Shown here: one piece after another, positions 1 to 8,764 of the stretch
Layout: every line of letters starts with the position of its first letter
How positions within the stretch are numbered: position 1 is the first letter of the stretch
Source: Lineus longissimus
Lineage: Eukaryota > Nemertea > Pilidiophora > Heteronemertea > Lineidae
Assembly: GCF_910592395.1 (NCBI RefSeq)
Contig: NC_088322.1
Location: forward strand, 3,100,001-3,164,000
Length of the DNA stretch: 64,000 nucleotides
Direction of reading: 5' to 3'
Notes under the pieces: model-generated
What the model was told of the DNA's origin: nothing
Seen by the model: only the letters and a program-made list of their open reading frames with translations
The model's database searches: none
Position numbers and translations under genes: made by a program

Positions 1-2
1 TC

Positions 3-1107
3 TTGACCGCACAAACTCTCTTCGAATCGAAATCCACCGGGGTGACAACCCCTTTAAATGTGGTTCCAGAAACAGACCTTGAAGATGGTTCCCCCGAGAC
101 TGAGTTCTGCATTCCATGGAGCAGGTTCCCAAAGGCAGTCATGAAACATTGCAAGCGTGGCATTAGGCCAACACCAAGCGAGAGACGTGAATTGATCAGT
201 TTAATCAGTGGTGACATGATTGCGCTGGGTTGCCCCAAACGTGCGACCATTAAACGAGTTGCGAAGAGTATTGTCGCAAAGTACCCAGACTCATTGGAGG
301 ATAAGAACACAGACGGGAGGAGACTGGGTAATGGATATCAGTCGCTCTTTACAAAGTTAGAAAATAAGATATACAATGAAGGTCAGAAGAAAAGACGGCT
401 ACAGAGACAAAGTGAACTAAAAACAGGAGAGGCACCCAAACGGAATGCCCAAGATGATGACAATAAAGATCGATATGGTTGCATTGAACATCAGTGGAAG
501 CCAAAGATGCCTGAGGGAGAAATGATCCAAACTCAAGAAGAGAAGAAGGGTACCTTAAAAAGCTTTGGTCCTGAATATGATTCAAAAGAAGTCACCCGCC
601 TGATGAGTGAGACCTACTTTCTGCAACGGAAGAATATATGCGAGAACTCAACGGTGAAAGAACTGATGGTAGAGTGGCCATTCCTTTTCAAGTACGAATG
701 TCTTTCAGTACACTTCGAACATCTAACAGGTGTCAAGATTGATTCGGCCTATAAAGAATCGCTCGTTGCCCGCAATAAGGGTTTCAGGATTTGGGAATTC
801 CTGAGCTCAACTGCATCTGGTTCGAAGAAATCCAACAAACTGAAGACTTGGATTTCACTGGTAAAGGATGAGGTTAAAGCAACTAAGAATATCCAACCAC
901 AGTGCCAGGCGGTGATACTCATGCTTAGGCACCTTCCCCATAGAGGTATACGGTATACTACACTATACGCGAACAATGGCTTCATAAAGGGTGCATGACC
1001 ATGAAACTATTGTTCGCATATAGTATAGTGTAGGGTATAGCTCTATGGAATAGGTGCCTTATGCATTACTTTGAAGAAGATGAGGGCGTACTCTTCCACT
1101 TCTATGG
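3..1107 (+). CDS. SAMD3-like protein, internal coding exon, 5' end outside window
   Basis: The frame is open at the window edge, so the 5' part of the gene is missing. The visible 310 or so residues resemble the large invertebrate and fish family annotated as sterile-alpha-motif domain protein 3-like: a F-C-I-P-W-S-R-F-P block (residues ~36-44), a basic R-R-E-L-I helix, a K-Y-P-D-S-L motif, a G-Y-Q-S-L-F-T-K-L motif (~112-120), then E-W-P-F-L-F-K-Y-E and an H-F-E-H-L-T-G block (~225-245). No enzymatic function is known to me for this family; a DNA- or protein-binding adaptor role is a guess. The exon is interrupted near 926-1061 by an inverted repeat, after which an acidic stretch (Y-F-E-E-D-E-G-V-L-F-H-F-Y-G) leads to a GTAAGT donor at 1108. 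The family assignment is fair; the exon end is inferred. Confidence 0.55.
926..1061. repeat. Foldback (inverted repeat) inside the SAMD3-like exon
   Basis: Arms at about 926-985 and 1001-1061 are near-complementary (shared blocks include AGGCACCT, CCATAGAG and GCGAACAAT), leaving a short centre. The repeat introduces the stop codon that ends the upstream frame at 998. It is most simply a small MITE-like insertion or a local inverted duplication that breaks the exon. Confidence 0.6.
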
Positions 1108-1372
1108 AGTAAGTAATATTCATGCATTTCTTATGCCTGACTCCATAGTCAACCTAGGACATGTATACATAAGCTACGTGTTCTGTAACTGCTCCTGCAT
1201 GCAGGCCATCCATACACTGCGGGCAAAAATGATAATGCCTAATTTCTATGACCCAGCCCCTGGTAAGCAAAAGTCATAAAATTATGTTCACCAGCCCATA
1301 TTTATGAAGGAAACCTGGAATGTAAATATGTAAAGCAAGAAAATTAGCGATATTGAATTACTTTACTTCCAG

Positions 1373-1442
1373 GTCACTGGTAACAGAGAGGCTGTTGAAA
1401 AGGACGGAGATAAACCCGAGACACCATTCATTGCAATCATTG
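1373..1442 (+). CDS. SAMD3-like gene, small downstream exon
   Basis: A 70-bp open segment lies between a TTACTTCCAG acceptor and a TTG/GTAAGT donor. It encodes a polar stretch ending in P-E-T-P-F-I-A-I-I-G, similar to the phrase that precedes the C-terminal region in SAMD3-like proteins. Its link to the exon upstream is inferred from order, strand and splice signals only. Confidence 0.45.
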
Positions 1443-2065
1443 GTAAGTGTATATAAACAATGATTTAAGTTCATATAGTCTATTACAATCCACTAGAAAT
1501 TTGGGAAAGTATGTGAGGGATGCATGATGACTTACTAGTAAGACTCGCAAGCCAGTCGGTGTCCTCACTCTGCCGTCACTCTATGCTCCTCACAGGACTG
1601 GCACATTGAGCATTCACCACGGCTTGAATCACAACAACCACAACTCTGGTATAGTGCCAGCTTGCTATGCCACTTAGCAGATCAAATGCCGCTTCTTGAA
1701 TAGCCAGCCTTTTCATTGGCTCAAAAAAAGTGTTGTGGTAAGCTGGTGTGACTTTGTTCATTGAGGATCTTTTTCCTTCTACGGTAGTTTAATATGGAAA
1801 ACTTCCATCACATTTGTATGGTCTTGATAGGAAGTAATGCACGCCAAATATATGGACAATTGTGTGTGGTATAAAACATGAAAATAATTTATATTCTTGC
1901 TGTTCCTTTGTCATTTTATTACCCAGTAAGTTGGGTGCTTTCTACTTGGCTCTACTATATGGATGCTGAAAGGATATTCCCTGATTCAGATGCAGGTGAA
2001 GAAAAACCAGTGGGTATTATTGTGACCTTTAAAGCTTACGACAACAGCATCTTGATCTTTTTCAG

Positions 2066-2204
2066 GGAACTTGTCGGAATCAATCCGGAAAAGATGAACA
2101 CGAAAAGGAAGAAGAATGCCAAGAAGGTGCCAATTCATCCTAGGATTGTCAGTTTGTTGAATGGAACTCGGGACTTTGAGTCGGATTGGGGATGCCCAAT
2201 GTAG
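2066..2204 (+). CDS. SAMD3-like gene, probable terminal exon
   Basis: An acceptor (CTTTTTCAG, ending 2065) is followed by an open frame to TAG at 2202-2204. It encodes E-L-V-G-I-N-P-E-K, a lysine/arginine-rich patch and P-R-I-V-S-L-L, the style of tail seen in SAMD3-like proteins. The same frame is open upstream from 1878 and includes a tract with F-Y-Y-P-V-S-W, so another exon may lie at ~1915-2060. The exon structure is uncertain and should be tested with RNA. Confidence 0.4.
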
Positions 2205-2218
2205 ATGCAAGAATTGTG

Positions 2219-2497
2219 CAGGCATAAAGAACTGTCGATTGGCCCTTCCCAATGGGTGAGGTCAAGTCTTGGGGTAGAGAAAGTGTTGGGAAAGTGTTAT
2301 AGGCCTTGCTAAGTGACTGATGCTTGTATCTGGTAATACACCCCTTTGTACCAATGTTACTCTGTGTAATGCTGGTCTGAAAGGGTGTTTTACCAGACGC
2401 AAGTGTTGGTTGCTCAGCAAGGCTTATAACACTTTCTTTACCCCAAGACCTGACCTCACCCATTGGGAAGGGCCAATCGACAGTTCTTCTGCCTCGT
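2219..2497. mobile_element. Foldback MITE with ~100-bp inverted arms
   Basis: The left arm starts near 2219 and the right arm ends near 2497. From AACTGTCGATTGG (2230) inward the arms match closely in reverse complement for roughly 100 bp, including CCCAATGGGTGAGGTCA and GTTATA-GCCTTGCT. The spacer is short. There is no coding capacity; predicted peptides on the two strands look alike only because the arms are inverted copies. It lies immediately 3' of the SAMD3-like stop codon. Confidence 0.8.
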
Positions 2498-2504
2498 CTC
2501 ATGG

Positions 2505-3300
2505 TTCAAGTGTTGAATTAAAATCATTAGAGAAATTAAGATTTCCCACTAAGTTGTAATCAAGATCGTAGTTCTTATTTGGGACTTCCAGTATGCATGT
2601 TGGAATCCTGATTGGCCTTCCAAATGTTGTTGTTTATGGTTTATTTACAAGTTCAAGTGTTGTATGAATATCATTAGGGACACTTGTAATTTTAAGATTT
2701 ACGTTCTTGTTTTGGACTTCCAGTGTAGGAATCCTGAAAAGGTAAAATAATCTCTGAACTGGCCTTCCAAATGTGAACTTTTATTGCATATGTACAAGTT
2801 CAAGTGTTAACTTGAACTTATATGAATATCATTAATAGGGAAACTTGTAATTTTAAGATTTAAGTTCTTAGTTAGGACTTCCAGTGTAGGAATCCTGAAA
2901 TGGTAAAATAATCGTTGAATTGGCCTTCTAAATGTTGATGTTTTTGGCATACAATGTATGTACAAATTCAAGTGTTATATGAATATCATTACCCGGTAGC
3001 ATAAATATATAAAAGACCCCGGTCTTTTATATATTTCATGCCTGTAGGGAAACCTAGTTTTCTTACTTAGTTGTAATCAAGAGCGAAGTTCTTATTTGAG
3101 ACTTCCAGAATAGGAATTCTGATTGGCCTTCCAAATGTTGACGTTCATGGCATATATACAAGTTCAAGTGTTGTATGAATATCACTACCTGGTAGAGAAA
3201 TTTACATGTAGATTTTTTACTCAGTTGTAATTTTTAGATTTAAGTTTTTATTGGGAATTCAAGTGTGGGAATCCTGAAATAATTGTAAAATAACAACAAA
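2505..3300. repeat. Diverged tandem repeat, ~135-220 bp unit, 4 to 5 copies
   Basis: The phrases GTTCTTATTTGGGACTTCCAG, GGAATCCTGA, TTGGCCTTCCAAATGTTG, CAAGTTCAAGTGTT and ATGAATATCATTA recur in the same order, with units beginning near 2569, 2703, 2865, 3089 and 3244. Unit length differs because of internal insertions. One such insertion is a palindrome at about 3003-3040 around AAAGACCCCGGTCTTT. No open frame spans it. It looks like a minisatellite or the core repeats of a non-autonomous element. Confidence 0.75.
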
Positions 3301-3407
3301 AGTTTCTATATGTTGGTAACTTGTTGAATAAATGTCTAAAATTAAGAGTTATTCTTCATATTTTCTTTTCTAAGTGCATCTATGTGCAGCATTTCGTTTT
3401 ATCTCAT

Positions 3408-3683
3408 GTGCCTGCAGGAGAGTGTTGAGAACAATTCTGTTTTTTTCACAGAACTGTAAATTAATTAAAATATATGAATGAAGTCTGTAAATCTACAGAA
3501 ATTTGCCTGCAGCAGAGTCTATGGCACTATTCTGTATCTTTACAGATATCTGTAAATATATAAGTGGTGTTCCTATAACAAATTTACAGATATCTGTAAA
3601 CTATAATTACAGATGATGTAACTTTAGTAATTTACAGACCATATGTAAAAATACAGAATTGTTCGAGAGACTGCTGCAGGCAC
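3408..3683. mobile_element. Foldback element with GTGCCTGCAG ends
   Basis: GTGCCTGCAG at 3408-3417 is matched by CTGCAGGCAC ending at 3683, and the match continues inward through AACAATTCTGT and CTGTAAATT. A third, internal copy (GCCTGCAGCAG ... CTGTATCTTTACAG) lies at about 3503-3560, making the element a compound palindrome of CTGTAAA/TTTACAG words. It is non-coding. Confidence 0.7.
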
Positions 3684-3718
3684 TTTTCTGTAAAATTACA
3701 GGAGATTTTTTTAACAGT

Positions 3719-5760
3719 GTGGGGACATAAACAAAGGTGAACCGAAAGAACGATACAGAAACTATCAAATATCTCGACTTGCTAACATTGCATGGGATTA
3801 TCCAAGTCATCGACAAGCAAATCCATCGACTCGGGAATACGCTTGATCACATTATCGTCCGTCCGTCAACGGTCCTGGTACCAAGTTTCACAGTGGACCC
3901 TCTAAAACGCATTTCTGATCATTTCCCGGTTTCTTTGATCTCTGGCTGTACCATCAGCAAAGTAAAAAAGAAAGTACGAAAGTTCAAGAAAATGGATGTA
4001 ATGACTTTTGCCAAGGACATCGGCGAACGACTGACTGGCTTGAATAGAGACGAAAACGCGCAAGTCATGGTATAGTGATACTATACATGACGCACGTTAA
4101 ATTCGACGTTGACTTGAGCGCCAGTTCATAAAAACAGGCTTGGAGGTCCATCGCCAGATGTCTGCAAAGCAGAGCAGGATAGTGATTTCGTTGATAGACA
4201 AAGCCAAGTCGGAGTACTTCAAATCGAAATAAGGTGCATGTCACTCACGTGACATGTTTAAGACAGTCAATGTATCTTGTTTGCGGACATAGGGCCCCAA
4301 CTCCCTGATTCAAGCAATGAGGAAGAACTGGCGGATACTTTTTCGAACTTTTTCCACGACAAGATTGCGGACATCCGTTCTGGCTTCTGTGATCCCTGCA
4401 TCACTGAGCCCAGCTCCATACCGGTCACTAACTGCCTCACTGGGTTTGAAACTGTGTCACCAGATCAATTACGGAAATTGATCAAAGGGAGTGCGTCTAA
4501 GTCATGTGGACTAGACCCCTTGCCAACATGGTCACTCAAAGACGTCAGTGTTCTGGATGCAATCTTGCCTTTACTGGTCGACGCGGTAAATCAGTCAATC
4601 CAATCTGGCACTGTCGTAGACTGCCTCAAGAACTCAACCGTTACTCCCATCCTGAAGAAGGCCGGGCTAGACAGAAATGTTCTCAAAAATTACCGCCCAA
4701 TATCCAATCTGCCATTTTTTTCCAAAATCTTTGAAAAGGTTCTTGCCAAACAGCTAGTGCACCAGATGAACATAACGGCCTTTCGGATCCATTACAATCG
4801 GCTTACGAAGTTGACCACTTTACTGAGACGGCCCTCCTCAAAATAAAGGCTGACATGGACGCTACTCTCGACAAAAGCAAAGGAGTGATACTTGTACTGC
4901 TTGACTTGTCGGCCGCATTCGACACTATAAGCCATGACATACTTATTTCACAACTTGAAAGCAAACTGGTTGTCAAGGGCACGGCCCTGAGTTGGTTCTG
5001 ATCGTATCTCATGGCCTGAAATCAGGGTGTTATTGTGGACGGCAAAAAATCCAAACCAATGACCCTGATTTCGGGGGTACCCCAGGGTTCTGTTCTTGGC
5101 CCCCTACTGTTTTCAATTTACATTCAGCCACTAGGCACTGTTACAGAGAAGCATGATATGGATCGGCATGGGTTTGCTGATGATGTCCAATTATACGAAG
5201 AATTCGATGTCACACCGAAGGTTTACGTCTAGCTATCACCAAAGCGGAATCATGTGTTAAGGAGGTCAGGGAGTGGCTTACACCTCAAGGGAAATGATGA
5301 CAAAACATAATTTATCATCATTGCCTCTAAACTAAAAATGTCTAGGCTACAGCCACACCCTGGCAACGAGATTGGAGATGTAAACATCAAAGCCTCTCCT
5401 GTGGTTCGGAACCTGGGCGCCCAGTTTGATTAAAACCTATTGATGATGCAACATGTTTCAAGAAGGGTTTAGTCGACATACTTTCAAATCTCCAGGTTGG
5501 CAAAGATACGGAAGCATCTTGACGCTGTGTCATGTGCCAGAGTTCTCCATGCCCTTGTTGCATAACGCACCTTTTTAGAAAACATTTTTATTAATCATTC
5601 CTTTACTATATACCACCTGTCTTTCAACAATTTATTATCTTAGCCTATGTAAATCTATGTTTTTATTATTGTAAAGTGCTTAGAAAATGTATGCACATTA
5701 TTTTAGCACTATAATCTGAATAAAGAATTATTATTATTATCATTGTTATTATTATTATTA
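3719..5760 (+). mobile_element. 5'-truncated CR1/L2-like LINE with (ATT)n tail
   Basis: The element starts abruptly inside its endonuclease domain (a G-D-I-N motif near 3724) and runs through reverse transcriptase to a 3' end containing TAAAGTGCTTAGAAAATG and an (ATT)n tail at about 5730-5760. That tail style is common in CR1-superclade LINEs. Frames change several times and there are in-frame stops, so this copy is inactive. No clear target duplication was found. Confidence 0.8.
3737..5232 (+). pseudogene. LINE endonuclease C-terminus and reverse transcriptase remnants
   Basis: The first block (3737-4075) carries L-D-H-I-I-V and I-S-D-H-F-P-V-S, the closing motifs of an apurinic-like endonuclease. 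The second (4277-4846) encodes the RT fingers: C-G-L-D-P-L-P-T, P-I-L-K-K-A, N-Y-R-P-I-S-N-L. In another frame (4803-5012) come L-L-D-L-S-A-A-F-D-T-I-S-H-D and two stops, then [13 protein letters not shown] and F-A-D-D (5035-5232), the RT catalytic pair. At least two frameshifts and two stops separate the motifs. The function was copying of the element's own RNA at a nicked target. Confidence 0.8.
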
Positions 5761-5939
5761 GATGGATGATTAGTTAAGTTGTTTCATCTAATGTGTTGAT
5801 TGCCACCAAGGTTATTGTGTGCTTTAGATTAAAATGTTTATATCATAATTGGATACTGTAAAGCTCTTTGATGATAGACTGAGCAAAGGAAGTGTGGTGC
5901 GGAGGGGTACCGAGCGCGTCGCCAACAGCCGGTATCCCG

Positions 5940-5991
5940 TGACGTCAGCAGATAGATGGCCCAGTGACGTCACTCCCGGACCGCATAAAAG
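5940..5991 (+). promoter_or_regulatory. LTR promoter: two CRE sites and a TATA-like box
   Basis: Perfect palindromic cAMP-response elements TGACGTCA sit at 5940-5947 and 5965-5972, 12 bp before a TATA-like CATAAAAG at 5984-5991. CREB/ATF-family factors bind this word in animals. The arrangement is conserved in the 3' LTR at 15496-15503 and 15521-15528, while flanking bases differ. Confidence 0.7.
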
Positions 5992-6038
5992 CCCTCACAG
6001 GCCAAGTCTCGGGGCAGAAAACAACAGAAGTCAATAAA

Positions 6039-6044
6039 GTAAGT
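6039..6044 (+). other. Candidate splice donor in LTR leader
   Basis: AAA/GTAAGT is a near-consensus 5' splice site located just downstream of the predicted transcription start. It could be joined to the acceptor at 13568-13569 to produce a short mRNA for the third ORF. This is inferred from sequence only. Confidence 0.4.
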
Positions 6045-6192
6045 TCATCACGTATCTTGTCCGGTTTCGTGCACATTTCATGCATAATGCACCGTATCAT
6101 GCTCGCACCTGAATATTTGTGGTAGTGCACACCTGTATCAGCCCGTGGGTCACCCCGTCCGGCCCCTCGCTAAAAGTGGCCGGCACTACAAT

Positions 6193-6208
6193 TGGCGACG
6201 AGGATTTC
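6193..6208 (+). other. Primer binding site
   Basis: TGGCGACGAGGATTTC begins two bases after the 5' LTR. The TGG start matches the CCA end of a tRNA and the position is standard for minus-strand priming. I cannot name the tRNA with confidence. Confidence 0.65.
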
Positions 6209-6652
6209 TTAGTTCGAACCCACTGCGGCTGTAGTTTTGCGACGGTGCAAGTCACTGCACTGTGCTGACAACTTCGGGCGAATGCATTTTTGCGTTAGTA
6301 AATATATTTAGCTCAGACATTTTGGGTGTGGCAATTAGTATCTCTCGTATCTGAAGTTTTGTAAAAGTTTGCGACTAATATTTCACTTGCACATTTTGAA
6401 TTCGTTGGTTTATTCCACACTGTATTTTTGTACCGAGCACCGGCTACGTACCCGCATATTCAGTCGTATCAGTTTCATTAGTAAGATTGTGAATTATTAT
6501 TGTGTGCCACACCCGTCTAGGCCTTTGAATTATTTCTCTCTCGTCTAGTGAATACCTAGGCCCGGTTCTTAGAATTTCTATTCTGATTTCGTAATATTAC
6601 TATTTCGTCCGCCTAGTTCTTATTATTATATTATTATATTACCATTTTCGTC
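6209..6652 (+). other. Retrotransposon leader, no gene
   Basis: About 440 bp of AT-rich untranslated leader between the primer site and gag, where a packaging signal would be expected. I see no ORF or strong repeat. Confidence 0.5.
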
Positions 6653-8731
6653 ATGGCGTTTAAATTTGCTTCCGCTTCGGAAGATTATGACAATCAGGTT
6701 TCAATAAACAAGTCCTCGGATGAGGAATTAAATCGTTTACTTCGCTTTCCTTCTGCCGCTCCGGCGAGTCAGACGGAGTTGGCATCTTTGAAAGAGGCGC
6801 GTGCGCGGGGTCAGATATTCCATTCATACGACAACTTGTTGTCCGTCTTTAGGACCCTTGACATTTGGCGTAACTTGTCCATCATTGATTTCTCTTCTCC
6901 ATCGAAGGACCAGGGTGTTCGTCCAAAGGAACGTAACATCACTTGGGGGAACCCTCCTCCTGCCAATGTCAAGGAATTAGGCCGTACTGTAGGCCTATTA
7001 GCTCCTAATGGGAGTTATTCTCTTAGGCCCACTGCGCGAGCTCCACCAGGTTTTGATGCGCGACCGCAAGTTGTAAGCACGCCATCGCACGATCCAAGAG
7101 GCTGGTCTGAATTCGACTTATCGGACGGTTTGGAACCGATTATATCACGTGGGCCACCCACGTCACAGTATCATGGTAATCCTATGTTGCGTTCTTCGGT
7201 CCAATCTCCGGACGGCAATGAGCTGGGGAGGCAACTGGAGGACGTTGGGATCCCGTCATTGTCTACGTATTATCCTCCTCATGTACCACAACGTCCTTGT
7301 CCTAATCCAAATGTTCAACAAGGAACATATCTCCAGAGAAGTGCTAGTACTGGATACCCAATACCTCCCCAGAATTATATTTCAGGTCAGCACATTTCAG
7401 GTCAGCACGGACAGGTGTTGAATGCCCCATTTCCACCATTTCAGGTTCCTCCCTATTTGAGTGCAGGTCCCTGTCCAGGCTTGACTGCGACACCATGTCT
7501 CCCAAATCATTTTCAGGACAATAGACAGCCAGAATATAATCCTCAATATTCCCAATATCCCCAATATTCTCCGTTTACAGCTGTGGTTCCACCTCAACCC
7601 GGTGTCCAAGTGCGTCCATTTACTCCTGCTCCTCCACATCTATCTGCCCATTTTCAGTCACCCGAGGTACGACGAGAGGATGTTCATCGATATGATTCTA
7701 CTTCCATGATGCCCCCCCGTTTCCCATTTTCAGATCCTGGGCTGCAACATCATTTAATTCTGGAACAGATGGATCACTCCAGGGACGACTCACGTCATTC
7801 TCATTTCCGTCCATACAACCCACCCCCAGCCCCGCTCCCTATTTTCGATGGTGGTGGCCAGTGGTCAACCTTTGATTTACAGATGCAGAGGGCGGCTACC
7901 AAGTATAGGTGGTCGGAGGTGGAGAAATTAGATCATCTCATTGATGCTCTTCGGGGGAGGGCACTCGAGTTTGTGGCGGAGTTGCCTCATTATTACCAGA
8001 ACGATAACAATCAAATCTATATGAAACTACGTTCCCGTTTCGGGAGGACCGAGCCTCCGGTTTCGCATCGCCGTCGTCTGGCTGAGCTTGAACAATATGA
8101 AAACGAATCGTTGGCGGAGTTCGCGGAGCGCGCGCAACGTCTTGCGTCCCGTGGTTTTTCCTCTGCGGAGCCCGCGATTATTGATGAGTTGGCGGTGGAG
8201 GCCTTCTTCTGAGGCTGCCGGGAAAAGAATGCCGTCATTTTTGCTATGGACAAATGTCCTCTGAACATTGATCATGCCCTCAGATTAGTCCAGTCAAATC
8301 TAGATAATCAAAAAGCTATTTGGGGCCGTACAAAACAGTCAAAATTTTATAGTCGTACTACTCTTCCTGTAAGTGATGGTCCAAACATACGTGCTGTCTC
8401 TGCTGGTGGTCTGGAGGGACGTGTTGGAGTTCTGGAGACCGATGTCTCTGTCCTCCGCTCAACCGTCGAGGCGACACGAGAGGATGTCTCTACTATAAAA
8501 AACACTGTGTCCTCGACGGATGAGAAGGTGGATAGGGCACTCCGTTCGCTTGACGGTCGGCAGCGCTCCCGTTCCCGATCCTCCAGTCCACGGCGGGGCT
8601 GTTCAAATTGCGGTTCAATGGATCACTTCTTCAGAGTCTGCCCGGATGTGTCATGTTACTTCTGTAAAGAAAAGGGGCACATCAAGGAGAACTGTCTTAA
8701 ATTGTCTCCGTCACCGTCCCCAAATGCTTAG
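6653..8731 (+). pseudogene. gag of the TatD-carrying Gypsy element, one nonsense codon
   Basis: Gag forms the cytoplasmic particle that packages element RNA. The first 380 residues are rich in proline, tyrosine and glutamine and low in complexity. A retrotransposon-gag capsid core follows (from about residue 390: P-I-F-D-G-G-G-Q-W ... L-D-H-L-I-D-A-L-R-G-R-A). At 8210-8212 an in-frame TGA splits it; the same frame continues with G-C-R-E-K-N-A-V, then a predicted coiled coil, an R-S-R-S-R-S basic patch and two CX2CX4HX4C zinc knuckles (8601-8694) before TAG at 8729-8731. The stop sits where related Gag proteins usually have a basic residue before G-C-R-x-K, so a C-to-T change at a CpG is a simple explanation. 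Confidence 0.85.
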
Positions 8732-8764
8732 GGACTGAAATGTATGGCCAACATTCAGTCCCTA
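8719..8764 (+). promoter_or_regulatory. Programmed -1 ribosomal frameshift signal between gag and pol
   Basis: A slippery heptamer of the X-XXY-YYZ type, CCCAAAT (8719-8725), is correctly phased in the gag frame. Three bases later comes a perfect 11-bp stem: TAGGGACTGAA (8729-8739) pairs with TTCAGTCCCTA (8754-8764), with room for four further pairs around one bulge. The pol frame is open from 8701, so slippage by -1 here fuses Gag to Pol just before the gag stop. The spacer is shorter than the 5-9 nt typical of known sites, though the lowest base pairs could melt. Confidence 0.7.

Larger units (their letters stand above)
5893..6190 (+). repeat. 5' LTR
   Basis: 298 bp, identical in length to the 3' LTR. 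It contains two full TGACGTCA sites, a TATA-like CATAAAAG, an AATAAA signal (6033-6038) and a GTAAGT splice donor directly after that signal. The R/U5 boundary would fall shortly after 6040 if transcription starts about 30 bp after the TATA-like element. Confidence 0.92.

Noticed and set aside
3003-3040. Palindrome around AAAGACCCCGGTCTTT as a terminator
   Set aside because: It occurs inside one unit of a tandem repeat in an animal genome; more likely a small inverted insertion.
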